Source: Solitalea lacus
GTDB taxonomy: Bacteria; Bacteroidota; Bacteroidia; Sphingobacteriales; Sphingobacteriaceae
Length of the DNA: 64,000 nt
Direction: 5' to 3'
NCBI RefSeq assembly: GCF_022014595.1
Contig: NZ_CP091740.1
Coordinates: forward strand, 3,150,200 to 3,214,199
Shown here one piece after another: positions 44,793 through 54,056 of the stretch (positions are counted from its first letter, which is position 1; each line of letters opens with the position of its first letter). Position numbers and translations under genes: made by a program. Under the pieces are notes generated by a model that ran no database searches, was not told the origin of the DNA, and saw nothing but the letters and a program-made list of their open reading frames with translations.

Positions 44793-46241
44793 TCAATTAC
44801 ATTCAGTCTGCATTTCTCCTACAAGTCTACCTAGTACTCCCAATGCATTTTCAATTTCAGGAGTAAACTGATTACAGTAGCCAATCCGAATAAAGTGCTG
44901 ATGCCGCTTTTGCGCAGAAAAAATTGAACCCGGGAGAATCGCAATTCCATGAGCTAAAGCTTTGCCTTGCAGGATTGTGGTATCTATTTCAGAAGGCAAC
45001 TCAATCCACATTACGTGGCCTCCTTGCGGATCCGTTACTTTTGTCCCCTCTGGAAAATATCTAAATATAGCTTCCCTGTATTTTCGCATTTGAATATGGT
45101 AGGACAATCTCAAGGTTTTCAAATGATTATCATAGCGGCCATTTTCCAAAAAGTGAGCTACAGCCTGCTGCATCAATGTAGGAGCAGAAATGCTCGTCAT
45201 AAATTTTAAGCGTTCCACTTTTTCTTTATAAAGTCCAGGAGCTGTCCACCCTACCCTTAAACCGGGTGCAATGGTTTTAGAAAATGAAGAGCATAACAGC
45301 ACCAAGCCCTTTTTATCAAATGTTTTAGCAGTTTTAGGTCGGCTCTTGCCAAAATAAATATCCCCCAAAATATCGTCTTCAATTAATGGAATTTCCCGTT
45401 CCGCCAACAAATCAACCAAACGTTTTTTCTCAGCATCGGGCATACAACTACCTAATGGATTGTTGAAATTGAGTGTAAATAAACAAGCTGCCACTTCCGT
45501 TTTATCAAGTGCCTTTTCCAGTTCATCTACATCAATTCCTTTATCAGGATAAGTCGCAATTTCAAGCACTTTCATCCCCAAGCTTTCTATTGTTTGTAAA
45601 ACGCCATAATACGTAGGAGATTCAATAGCAATGGTGTCACCCTGTTTAGCAACTGCACGCAAACAAATGTTAATGGCTTCCATACATCCATTGGTCACAA
45701 TTATTTCATTGGATGAAAGGCTACCTCCCCAATGCATGGATAAACGTGCAATTTGCCGCAGCAGGTTTTCATCTCCGGGAGGAAATGAATACTGAAAAGA
45801 ATTACCCTTATTTTGCCTTAAAACTGCTTGTATGGATTTGTTTAGTTTGGCTACCGGCAATAAATCAACAGAAGGACCAGCTATAGACAAATCAACAATT
45901 GAATCTTTTTCAAAAGGCTTAATAAAGTCTGAAACAAGGCTATCTACCCTAACATTTATTGGCAGCTTCCAGGTAGAAGTAGCAGAAGGTTCGGCATTAC
46001 GCTTAGGTGATTTCTTTACATAATAACCTGAGCGAGGTCTCGCTTCTATCATCCCCTTTTTCTCTAATAAATAATAAGCTTGAAAAACTGTGGACATACT
46101 GACCTTCTGTTCAGCGCTAAGCATTCGTACCGAAGGCATCTTATCACCAGCCTTGAGTACTTCCTGCTCGATAAGTCGTTGTATATTAAAAGCAATTTGT
46201 TCATACAAACTTACTTTTTCAATAAATATCTCTTGTTCCAT
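44793..46241 (-). CDS. MocR-type regulator (GntR HTH fused to PLP aminotransferase fold)
   Basis: About 482 residues from the ATG at 46239-46241 (MEQEIFIEKVSLYEQIAFNI); an upstream in-frame Met is possible. GntR winged helix at about 10-75 (LIEQEVLKAGDKMPSVRMLS), linker, and a fold-type I aminotransferase domain (about 100-480) with the PLP lysine in SSFSKTIAPGLRVGW and NFNNPLGSC. It is divergent from an EamA exporter (96-base gap), which it probably controls. Confidence 0.93.
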   Translation of the reverse strand: MEQEIFIEKVSLYEQIAFNIQRLIEQEVLKAGDKMPSVRMLSAEQKVSMSTVFQAYYLLEKKGMIEARPRSGYYVKKSPKRNAEPSATSTWKLPINVRVDSLVSDFIKPFEKDSIVDLSIAGPSVDLLPVAKLNKSIQAVLRQNKGNSFQYSFPPGDENLLRQIARLSMHWGGSLSSNEIIVTNGCMEAINICLRAVAKQGDTIAIESPTYYGVLQTIESLGMKVLEIATYPDKGIDVDELEKALDKTEVAACLFTLNFNNPLGSCMPDAEKKRLVDLLAEREIPLIEDDILGDIYFGKSRPKTAKTFDKKGLVLLCSSFSKTIAPGLRVGWTAPGLYKEKVERLKFMTSISAPTLMQQAVAHFLENGRYDNHLKTLRLSYHIQMRKYREAIFRYFPEGTKVTDPQGGHVMWIELPSEIDTTILQGKALAHGIAILPGSIFSAQKRHQHFIRIGYCNQFTPEIENALGVLGRLVGEMQTECN

Positions 46242-46336
46242 AAACAAAACTGATATGGTCAAATTTAACAAAACTGAATCTGTTTTTATGTGGGTTTTTT
46301 ATTGAATTTTGTGTAGAACAAGTTAAAAAATTAGAA

Positions 46337-47257
46337 ATGGCTAACACGCAGACCAAAGCATATATAGCACTAGCTATTATTTGTGTTACTTGGGGAACCA
46401 CATTTTTGGCAACCAGAGTTGGGATACAGTCAATCCCTCCTATTCTATTTGCGGCTGTAAGACAATTATTGGCAGCAACATTTTTCTTCTCAGTGTTTTT
46501 TATCCGCAAAGGAAACTTGCCTAAATGGAGTGAATTACGAATGCAAGTATTAGCAGGTTTACTAATGATAACATTTGGCAACGGAGTAGTAGCCTGGGGT
46601 GTAAAACATGTTAGTAGTGGTTTAGCCACCATTATTTGCTCCATGATGCCTATTTGGGTAATATTGATTAATCTGATTGGTAACAGCGGTGAAAAACTGA
46701 ATTGGAAGATTGGTATTGGTACTTTAATGGGGTTTACTGGGTTGGCCCTTATTTTTAGCGATAATCTTGCCGATTTTCAAAACAGGGAATACTTGTTTGG
46801 AATAATTGTAATTGTTTTTGCCAGTATTTCCTGGACATTAGGAACTATGATTGCGAAGAGGAACTACTCCGAAGAAGTTAGTCCGTTTCTTGCCTCCGGC
46901 ATTCAAACACTTTCCGGCGGGTTGATGCTATTTGTTTTTAGCCCCTTTGTTGACGATTACACCTATTTAAAATTCGATCAAAATGGACTTTGGGCACTAG
47001 CTTACTTGGTGATATTGGGCTCAATAATATCCTATACATGCTATAGTTATGCACTTTCAAAACTACCAACTTCAATTGTGGCAATGTATGCTTACATAAA
47101 TCCGATAATTGCTGTAATAATGGGTTGGCTGATTTTAAATGAAAAGTTAAACAACATTATTGGCATCTCTGCTGTCATTATTTTAGCAGGACTCTACCTT
47201 GTAAACCAAGGATTTAAAGCACAAAAAACAGATCAGGCTGCATTGGCGGTAGAATAA
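46337..47257 (+). CDS. EamA/DMT-family exporter
   Basis: 306 residues, ten membrane segments in two EamA repeats (AIICVTWGTTFLATRVGIQS; MYAYINPIIAVIMGWLILNE). Similar in type to the protein encoded at 23186-24211 but clearly divergent. It is paired with a MocR-type regulator on the opposite strand, a common arrangement for amine or amino-acid exporters. Substrate unknown. Confidence 0.92.
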   Translation: MANTQTKAYIALAIICVTWGTTFLATRVGIQSIPPILFAAVRQLLAATFFFSVFFIRKGNLPKWSELRMQVLAGLLMITFGNGVVAWGVKHVSSGLATIICSMMPIWVILINLIGNSGEKLNWKIGIGTLMGFTGLALIFSDNLADFQNREYLFGIIVIVFASISWTLGTMIAKRNYSEEVSPFLASGIQTLSGGLMLFVFSPFVDDYTYLKFDQNGLWALAYLVILGSIISYTCYSYALSKLPTSIVAMYAYINPIIAVIMGWLILNEKLNNIIGISAVIILAGLYLVNQGFKAQKTDQAALAVE

Positions 47258-47299
47258 AAGATATTAGCAATAATTATTACCTACTAATAATTTGACTTT

Positions 47300-47767
47300 A
47301 TGGAAACGCTCACAGTAAACATTGTTGATTTTAACTCAACTCACTACAAGGCATTTGAAGCATTGAACAGTGCTTGGATTGAAAAATATTTCTACCTAGA
47401 ACCTATTGATAAAGAAGTTTTAACCAAACCTGATCAATATATTTTTGCTCATGGCGGCACAATAATCATGGCTGAGGTTGATGGAATACCAGTTGGAACA
47501 GTAGCATTAAAACGTGTAAACCAACAGTGTTTTGAGATGACCAAAATGGCTGTTGATGAAAATTATCAAGGTTTAAAAATTGGCTGGAAACTTGGTAAAG
47601 CCATTCTTGCTAAAGCAAAAGAGATGGGTGCTACCAAAGTGATTCTTTATTCCAACAGAATACTCGTCCCCGCAATCACTATGTACCATAAACTGGGTTT
47701 TATCGAAGTTCCGTTGGAAGATAGTGGATATGCCCGTTCAGATATTAAAATGGAAATTGATGTTTAA
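47300..47767 (+). CDS. GNAT-family N-acetyltransferase
   Basis: 155 residues. The core is GTVALKRVNQQCFEMTKMAV, then VDENYQGLKIGWKLGKAILA (acetyl-CoA binding V-x-x-x-Q-x-x-x-x-G-x-x-L) and LYSNRILVPAITMYHKLGF. Substrate unknown. It lies 42 bases after the exporter and could be co-transcribed. Confidence 0.9.
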   Translation: METLTVNIVDFNSTHYKAFEALNSAWIEKYFYLEPIDKEVLTKPDQYIFAHGGTIIMAEVDGIPVGTVALKRVNQQCFEMTKMAVDENYQGLKIGWKLGKAILAKAKEMGATKVILYSNRILVPAITMYHKLGFIEVPLEDSGYARSDIKMEIDV

Positions 47768-47777
47768 CGATTTATAA

Positions 47778-48185
47778 ATGATAACCTATCAACAAGAGAC
47801 CAATCTAACGACTGAGGAGTTTAGCACAGTGCTTGTTAACTCTACATTGGGTGAACGAAGACCCATTGACCAGCCCGATCGCTTGAAAAAGATGCTAGAG
47901 TTTGGCAATTTAATTATTACTGCACGGGACGAAGGAAAGTTGATTGGCATTTCGCGTTCATTAACCGACTTTGCCTATTGTACCTATCTATCTGATTTAG
48001 CGGTAGACATTCTATATCAAAAACAAGGCATTGGTAAAGAGTTAATAAGACAAACCAAATTAGCGGCTCCTTTAGCCAAACTGATTTTATTGGCCGCTCC
48101 GACTGCTATACATTACTATCCCAAAATTGGGATGACAAAGTATGAACATTGTTTTTACATAAATGATGCAAAAGAGTTAACATAG
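47778..48185 (+). CDS. GNAT-family N-acetyltransferase
   Basis: 135 residues, compact GNAT (LIGISRSLTDFAYCTYLSDL, then VDILYQKQGIGKELIRQTK; ends IHYYPKIGMTKYEH). Ten bases after the preceding GNAT gene, so in the same transcript; they are not closely alike, so not a recent duplicate. Its stop adjoins the stop of a convergent GNAT gene. Confidence 0.9.
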   Translation: MITYQQETNLTTEEFSTVLVNSTLGERRPIDQPDRLKKMLEFGNLIITARDEGKLIGISRSLTDFAYCTYLSDLAVDILYQKQGIGKELIRQTKLAAPLAKLILLAAPTAIHYYPKIGMTKYEHCFYINDAKELT

Positions 48186-48698
48186 TTATTTTGATAAGGC
48201 CAAATCTTTTATCTCAGCAGAATACAACTGTAAAGACTCATTTTCGACAGAAATAACTTTTTCAAATTTAAGTCCTAATCGCTCTATAAGCTTAATCGAA
48301 TTAAGATTACCTTTTAATGTGGTAGCAAGAATTCGAGTATGTAATGGATTAGAAATCACATCCCTTAAAACTAATGTAGCAGCTTCAAATGCATAACCAT
48401 TCTTGGCATATTGAGGCAGAAAAGCAAATCCAATATCGGAATGATCAAGGTAATCCCGTTTTATTAATGTTACAACCCCAATTGGCAAACAAGTCTCCTT
48501 TAGACTAACAACCCAATAATTAATATTCGGACTATTAATTATTTTCTGAATATAATTTATGGCATCCTTCAAGCTTTTGATGTTTTTATCTCCAATAAAT
48601 CGGATCCAGCCGGGTGTATTGACCAATTCAAAAGTAAAAGCATCATCTGTTAAACTAAGCTCTTTAATTACCAATCGATCTGAGGTATATGTGCGCAT
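48186..48698 (-). CDS. RimJ/RimL-type GNAT acetyltransferase
   Basis: 170 residues. It starts with the RimJ-like TYTSDRLVIKELSLTDDAF and contains PIGVVTLIKRDYLDHSDIGF, then AFLPQYAKNGYAFEAATLVL and TTLKGNLNSIKLIERLGLKF, all typical of this GNAT group acting on protein N-termini or antibiotics. Convergent with the previous gene; both stop codons touch. Confidence 0.92.
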   Translation of the reverse strand: MRTYTSDRLVIKELSLTDDAFTFELVNTPGWIRFIGDKNIKSLKDAINYIQKIINSPNINYWVVSLKETCLPIGVVTLIKRDYLDHSDIGFAFLPQYAKNGYAFEAATLVLRDVISNPLHTRILATTLKGNLNSIKLIERLGLKFEKVISVENESLQLYSAEIKDLALSK

Positions 48699-48777
48699 AA
48701 TTTGGGATAATGTTATTTCATATGCAATCTAGAAAAAATCTGAAACATAGGAATCGTTAAATGATAACCCATTAAAA

Positions 48778-50304
48778 TCACACAACATCGCAATACATAT
48801 TACTATACACTCTACCTTTTGCTAAAACTAACTGCTTATCAATGCATTTTGGCAAGTCAGTTTCATAATGCGAAACATAAATCAATGTCTTTCCTAGGTT
48901 TTTACAAATATCATCCACGATAGAAACAAATCTGTGAGTTTGATATTTGTCGAGACCCTGACATGGTTCGTCCAGAATCAACAATGGCGGATTTTTCACT
49001 AATGAGCGGATTAATAACAACAATCTTTGCTCACCCAATGAAGCCTTGTAAAACGGTTTATGTATTAAATGTTTCAACTCCATTGCCTCTATCCAATTAT
49101 ACGCAAGTTGCTGCTGTCGGTAGCTTACTTCAACAGAAGAGCCCATCTGATCATTAAAACCTGAGCAAACCGTTTCATAACAAGTAGTGCTCTCTTGCGA
49201 GAAGCCACTCAGGGTATAATCATTTACACTGCTGGTAATTGCTTCCACATAGGAACTTGTACGTTGAAAAAAATTATGCATTTCAGGAGAAACGTAGCCA
49301 ATTTTCCGCTTAATATCCCAAACGCTTTCTCCTGTACCACGCTTATTATCAAACAAATAAATGGTATTTAAATAAGCTTGAGGATTATCCCCTGTTATAA
49401 GACTAAGTAAAGTTGATTTTCCAGAACCATTATGACCTGTTAAAGCCCAATGTTCTCCTCGGTTCACCGTCCATGAAATGTCATCCAAAATCATCTTTCC
49501 GTCAAACTCAATTGACACGTTTTCCATATGAATGGCGCATTCAAATGAATTATTACAAATAGGTGTGTACTGTTCAATACCGTTCCATTCAATTGCTTTC
49601 AGATTGTTTAAATCCGGTTGATACATATCAAATGGAAAATTCCCGGGATTAAACGTTTGAACAATTCCGCCATCTTCTAATATCCAAATATGGTCGATAC
49701 ATTCAGGAATTTCTTCAACAGAGCTAATAATAACCAGAGTAACACCTTGATTTTTAAGAGTAAAAATTACCTGATGCAACACCTTGCGGGTCTCAGTATC
49801 TAAACCCACAAATGGCTGATCAAGAACTAACAAGCTTGGCTTTAACAATAATGCTTGTGCCAACTGAACCCGTTTCCCTTCTCCATTTGAAAGCTCAATA
49901 ACCGGTTGCTCTAATTTCTCCTCAAGCTTTAGCAATTTTATGATAGTCGCAGCTGTATCCTCTGTTGCACCCTGCAAGTCCAGTATTTTTTGAACAGTTG
50001 GAAATTCGTAGCTATAATTACGATCGTATCGCTGCCCAAAATAGGTTCTGGAGTGAAAGGAAAATCGAAAATCGTGTTGCTGATGCACAAATACCCTTGG
50101 CATGCTGTTCTCATTTATCTGAAAGGCACCCTCATTTATAGGATAGTGACCGGCAATTACCTTCCCTAGGCTGGTTTTGCCGCTTCCAGATTTGCCAGTA
50201 ATAACAATACATTCGCCCCTACTTACAGTAAATGAGCAGTTTTTTAACACCGGGTCGCGTTGCAATGACAAAGAAATGTTTCGAGCTTCTATTAATGTAA
50301 TCAT
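48778..50304 (-). CDS. Double ABC ATPase, ModF-like
   Basis: 508 residues, two full nucleotide-binding domains in one chain without membrane segments. Domain 1: Walker A TGKSGSGKTS, signature ELSNGEGKR, Walker B LLVLDQPFVGLD (Gln in place of the usual Glu). Domain 2: Walker A TGHNGSGKST, signature ASLGEQRLL, Walker B PLLILDEPCQGLDK and the H-loop VSHYETD. Arrangement fits E. coli ModF/PhrA. The role is unclear; molybdate linkage is by family only, and no modABC lies nearby. Confidence 0.85.
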   Translation of the reverse strand: MITLIEARNISLSLQRDPVLKNCSFTVSRGECIVITGKSGSGKTSLGKVIAGHYPINEGAFQINENSMPRVFVHQQHDFRFSFHSRTYFGQRYDRNYSYEFPTVQKILDLQGATEDTAATIIKLLKLEEKLEQPVIELSNGEGKRVQLAQALLLKPSLLVLDQPFVGLDTETRKVLHQVIFTLKNQGVTLVIISSVEEIPECIDHIWILEDGGIVQTFNPGNFPFDMYQPDLNNLKAIEWNGIEQYTPICNNSFECAIHMENVSIEFDGKMILDDISWTVNRGEHWALTGHNGSGKSTLLSLITGDNPQAYLNTIYLFDNKRGTGESVWDIKRKIGYVSPEMHNFFQRTSSYVEAITSSVNDYTLSGFSQESTTCYETVCSGFNDQMGSSVEVSYRQQQLAYNWIEAMELKHLIHKPFYKASLGEQRLLLLIRSLVKNPPLLILDEPCQGLDKYQTHRFVSIVDDICKNLGKTLIYVSHYETDLPKCIDKQLVLAKGRVYSNMYCDVV

Positions 50305-50456
50305 AGTATTTCCAGTTCAAGACTTCAAAAGTAATGGCTTTTGACAAATTCAAATCGGCGAACAGGCTATTCTTACGATGCCTAACAAGCTCTTTACAGT
50401 GATTTGCTTAAATTTCTGATTTTTGATCCTTATTTTCGAAGTCTAAACCCCAAAGA

Positions 50457-51083
50457 ATGATTAATATACAAGCTGTAAAGCATCAATATAACGGTTCAGC
50501 AGCTCTTCAATTTAAGAACTGGACTATTAACCAGGGCGAACACTGGCTGATGCTTGGCGGATCAGGAACAGGAAAAACCACCTTATTACACATTATAAGC
50601 GGGCTGTTACAGCCAACTGAAGGGACTGTGAATATTGAAGGAACCAACCTCTACAACTTAAAGGGGGCTGCCCTCGATCATTTTAGAGGAAGAAATATTG
50701 GAATCATCTTTCAACAACCTCATTTAATCAAAAATCTATCCGTACTAAACAATATTATGGTTGCCCAATACTTTGCAGGTTTAAAACAGGATAAACAACG
50801 TGCACTGGAAGTATTGAAATCATTGGGGCTGGGAGATAAAGGTAAAGCACTGCCAGCAGAACTAAGTCAGGGACAAATGCAACGGGTTGCGATTGCCCGT
50901 GCAGTGGTTAATCATCCTAAAATTGTAATTGCAGATGAGCCCACTTCTAGTTTAGACGATGCCAATACAGAAGCTGTATTAAAATTGTTAGAAGAACAGG
51001 CCGACAGGAACGGTGCCACATTGGTTATTGCGACCCACGACGAACGTGTAAAACAACGTTTTGCAAAACAATATGTACTTTAA
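50457..51083 (+). CDS. LolD/MacB-type ABC ATPase of the His-rich permease system
   Basis: 208 residues. Walker A GGSGTGKTT, signature LSQGQMQRVA, Walker B KIVIADEPTSSLD, H-loop VIATHDERVK. This is the LolD/FtsE/MacB class, which drives type VII ABC mechanotransmission. The cognate permease starts 60 bases downstream and three DUF3299-like genes follow. In composition the locus resembles, as I recall it, the zinc-regulated zrg operon of Vibrio (an ABC ATPase, FtsX-like permease, His-rich protein and DUF3299). Confidence 0.9.
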   Translation: MINIQAVKHQYNGSAALQFKNWTINQGEHWLMLGGSGTGKTTLLHIISGLLQPTEGTVNIEGTNLYNLKGAALDHFRGRNIGIIFQQPHLIKNLSVLNNIMVAQYFAGLKQDKQRALEVLKSLGLGDKGKALPAELSQGQMQRVAIARAVVNHPKIVIADEPTSSLDDANTEAVLKLLEEQADRNGATLVIATHDERVKQRFAKQYVL

Positions 51084-51143
51084 GCAATGACAGTAGTTTC
51101 AACTAGCATTTTAAAATTTTAAATCCTCATCTGAACATACTAA

Positions 51144-52460
51144 ATGAACTTAATAAAACTAAGTTGGTATAACTTAAAGGCTAATATCCTTTCTACATTA
51201 CTCAATGTATTGCTACTTTCTTTCGGTGTAGGGATTATTGCCTTACTGATGCTTGTTTCTGATCAAATTGGCAAAAAACTTGAGAATAATGCCAAGGGAG
51301 TAGATGTTGTGGTGGGGGCCAAAGGTAGTCCTCTACAACTTATACTTTCAAGTATTTATCATATTGATTTTCCTACAGGCAACATCAAACTATCCCAGGC
51401 GCAAAACATCATGCGTAATCCTGCTGTAAAAATGGCGGTTCCTGTTGGCTTGGGTGATAGTTATGAACAGTTTCGAATTGTGGGAACCAATGCAAAATTT
51501 GCAGAGCTATATGAATTGAGTTTGGCCAGTGGAAAACCTTTCGACGGCTTATATGAAGTAAATATTGGAGCAATCGTAGCCAAAGTAAAAGGACTTAAAA
51601 TTGGCGACACGTTTCATGGTTCGCACGGCTTAAGTGAAGGAGGAGAAGAACATCATGAGCATAATTATAAAGTTGTAGGAATTTACAATCAGACAGGCTC
51701 GGTAGTCGACAACCTTGTGCTGACCTCCATGGAGAGCATTTGGGGCATGCATGGTGAAGCTGCACATACTAGTCATCTTCAAGGCGAAATTGGAGCAACA
51801 GATCAACATGCACAAGACTTAGATGAGTCTCATTTGGTGCATGACCAATTCCATGGTGAAGCCCCTTTGGATAAAACGCCGCATACTCATGCCGAGATTG
51901 AAAATGAACCTGAAGATAATCGTGAAATTACTGCTTTGCTAATCAAATACCGATCGCCGGTAAGCATAGTTACCTTTCCTCGTTTTGTAAATGCCGAAAC
52001 CAATATGCAGGCTGCCTCTCCCGCCCAAGAAAGTGCACGCTTATTTTCGCTGATTGGTGTAGGGATTAAGGCGATACAATGGTTTGCAGGATTGATTATT
52101 ATTATTTCCATTTTCAGCGTATTTATCAGTTTGTATAATTCACTTAAAGACCGCAAGTATGATTTAGCTATAATCCGTACTATGGGCGCCCCACGCAGTA
52201 AAGTATTTATGCTGATTATAACAGAAGGACTATTATTGGCAATTATTGCAACAGTAATCGGCTTATTATGGTCGCATGGGGCTTTGGAAATTATTGGAAG
52301 CTATCAGGAGGCTGAACAAACCAAACTAACCGGAAAAGCGTTTGTAAAAGACGAATGGAAGCTAATCATAGGCGGACTCATAGTTGGTATTATTGCAGCC
52401 ATTATCCCTGCAATTCAAGCCTACAGAACGGACATATCAAAAACTTTAGCAGAGAAATAG
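51144..52460 (+). CDS. MacB/FtsX-like ABC permease with His-rich extracytoplasmic domain
   Basis: 438 residues, four membrane helices: N-terminal (about 13-38), then after a long external domain, three C-terminal (about 308-332, 355-385, 405-428; IISIFSVFISLYNSLKDRKY, LAIIRTMGAPRSKVF). The external domain has about 16 histidines in some 95 residues (about 168-262: FHGSHGLSEGGEEHHEHN, MHGEAAHTSHLQGE, HLVHDQFHGEAP, HTHAEIE). Such a stretch should bind Zn2+ or another transition metal. Known relatives in Vibrio have the histidines on a separate protein, so this looks like a merged version; that is inference. Confidence 0.88.
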   Translation: MNLIKLSWYNLKANILSTLLNVLLLSFGVGIIALLMLVSDQIGKKLENNAKGVDVVVGAKGSPLQLILSSIYHIDFPTGNIKLSQAQNIMRNPAVKMAVPVGLGDSYEQFRIVGTNAKFAELYELSLASGKPFDGLYEVNIGAIVAKVKGLKIGDTFHGSHGLSEGGEEHHEHNYKVVGIYNQTGSVVDNLVLTSMESIWGMHGEAAHTSHLQGEIGATDQHAQDLDESHLVHDQFHGEAPLDKTPHTHAEIENEPEDNREITALLIKYRSPVSIVTFPRFVNAETNMQAASPAQESARLFSLIGVGIKAIQWFAGLIIIISIFSVFISLYNSLKDRKYDLAIIRTMGAPRSKVFMLIITEGLLLAIIATVIGLLWSHGALEIIGSYQEAEQTKLTGKAFVKDEWKLIIGGLIVGIIAAIIPAIQAYRTDISKTLAEK

Positions 52461-52467
52461 TAAAGAA

Positions 52468-52935
52468 ATGAACAACCAAAATAAATTCAAATATTTAATC
52501 ATAATACTGTCGCTTTTTGCAACGTTAACTTCAAAAGCTCAAAAAGCAGATGCGCCTCCTGAACACTTGGCAATTAAATCCGCCAATTGGGATATTATTA
52601 ATGACCTGAGTTATAAAATGGATAAGTCTGGAGATTTTGCGCCGATTTTCAGTGATAGATTAAAAGCAATCAATGGTAAAACTATTGATCTAAAAGGATA
52701 CATAGTTCCGTTTAAAATGGGAGCAAAGCACAAGAATTTCGCAATTTCAGTATTACCAATTAGTCAATGTTACTTTTGCGGACAAGGAAATATTCCTCCA
52801 ATGGTTGAGGTTATTATGACAGAAGCCATCCCTTATTCGGATAAGGCAATTACCGTAAAAGGCAAGATAAAGCTTAATACAAATGATACCAACCATATGG
52901 AAATTATATTGGATCAAGCGGAACAAGTGAATTAG
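52468..52935 (+). CDS. DUF3299-like exported protein, copy 1 of 3
   Basis: 155 residues, signal peptide (FKYLIIILSLFATLTSKAQ). The conserved core is DLKGYIVPFKMGAKHKNFAI, ISVLPISQCYFCGQGNIPPM and VEVIM, then an OB-like end (TVKGKIKLNTNDTNHMEIIL). The CxxCG motif could bind a metal or do redox work. It starts 7 bases after the permease gene, so it is part of the same operon. Confidence 0.85.
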   Translation: MNNQNKFKYLIIILSLFATLTSKAQKADAPPEHLAIKSANWDIINDLSYKMDKSGDFAPIFSDRLKAINGKTIDLKGYIVPFKMGAKHKNFAISVLPISQCYFCGQGNIPPMVEVIMTEAIPYSDKAITVKGKIKLNTNDTNHMEIILDQAEQVN

Positions 52936-52947
52936 TGACGTTAAATA

Positions 52948-53547
52948 ATGAAGAAACAGAAACTAGTAACCCATCTAACCAATAACTGGAATGCTTTATT
53001 GTACATAATAGGCATTCTGGCACTTATTTTATTGTTTTCGCAGTTGCGCTTTACTGGTGAACATCAATCAAAGGAAAATACTGAAAACTCTTCAAAATTA
53101 ACAAACATCACTCCTGGTATTCCAGTTCCAAATGACACAACTCCTCCTCCCAATCATGAGTTAAAGCACATCATGATTAAAACAGAGGTGTGGGCTAAAC
53201 TTGCTCATCTAACCTACAGAAAAGAACTTATTAACGGTGAACAATGGACGTTCCCTATTTTTGGCCCTGAGATTAAAGCCATGGAAGGTGAAACAATTAC
53301 ACTTAAAGGTTATTTAATTCCTTTAGAACAAGGTAAAATTCAACAACATTTTATGATTTCTGTTTTACCGCTTAATCAATGCTATTTTTGTGGAAAATCT
53401 AAGGGAGTACCTGAAATGGTTGAAGTGCATATGAATGTACCTATCGATTTTACCGATAAAGTAATAGCTATCAAAGGAATTCTTCAATTAAATGAGCGTG
53501 ATGAGGAACACTTTGCCTTGATGCTAATGGGTGCTGAAATGGAATAA
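52948..53547 (+). CDS. DUF3299-like protein, copy 2 of 3, membrane-anchored
   Basis: 199 residues. It has an N-terminal hydrophobic anchor (LLYIIGILALILLFSQLRF), probably not cleaved, a Pro/Thr-rich linker (PNDTTPPPNHE), and the same core as its neighbours (TLKGYLIPLEQGKIQQHFMI, ISVLPLNQCYFCGKSKGVPE, MVEVHM). It is the longest of the three and starts 12 bases after copy 1. Confidence 0.85.
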   Translation: MKKQKLVTHLTNNWNALLYIIGILALILLFSQLRFTGEHQSKENTENSSKLTNITPGIPVPNDTTPPPNHELKHIMIKTEVWAKLAHLTYRKELINGEQWTFPIFGPEIKAMEGETITLKGYLIPLEQGKIQQHFMISVLPLNQCYFCGKSKGVPEMVEVHMNVPIDFTDKVIAIKGILQLNERDEEHFALMLMGAEME

Positions 53548-53603
53548 ATACCTGACAGAATCTCTTCACAAACCAACCCAAATTTAATTTAACCCAAAGC
53601 AAA

Positions 53604-54044
53604 ATGAAAAAACTGATCTATACTACAATTTTTATTCTGGCAACAATAACTGCAAAGGGACAGCATGTTTCCGATCTAATCAAATCTCCGGTATGGGATA
53701 TTATAGGAACATTAAAAATTAATACCGTAAATTCAGAAAAACAGGTTGCGGTATTTTCTCCCCAACTTAAGGCTATGGAAAATAAAAGAGTTGCATTACA
53801 GGGATATATGATTCCCATCGAAGAAAGCTTAAAACATAAACGTTTTTTACTTTCTACTTTACCAGTTAATCAATGTTATTACTGTGGAAAAAACGGAGTT
53901 CCTATTATGATTGAAGTTGAAATGGCCGAAGCAATCGAATTTACCTACAAACCGGTAATGATTTCAGGCACATTTAAGCTGATTTATGGCAATGCAGCCG
54001 AAAACGTTCCAATTTCTCTTGAAAAAGCCGTACAGGTTAACTAG
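53604..54044 (+). CDS. DUF3299-like exported protein, copy 3 of 3
   Basis: 146 residues, signal peptide (LIYTTIFILATITAKGQ). Core: ALQGYMIPIEESLKHKRFLL, LSTLPVNQCYYCGKNGVPIM, IEVEM, and a final SGTFKLIYGN strand. It is less like the other two, with shorter spacing between the cysteines and the P. A gap of 56 bases separates it from copy 2. The three copies together suggest division of labour in metal binding. Confidence 0.85.
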   Translation: MKKLIYTTIFILATITAKGQHVSDLIKSPVWDIIGTLKINTVNSEKQVAVFSPQLKAMENKRVALQGYMIPIEESLKHKRFLLSTLPVNQCYYCGKNGVPIMIEVEMAEAIEFTYKPVMISGTFKLIYGNAAENVPISLEKAVQVN

Positions 54045-54056
54045 TAAAACAAAATT

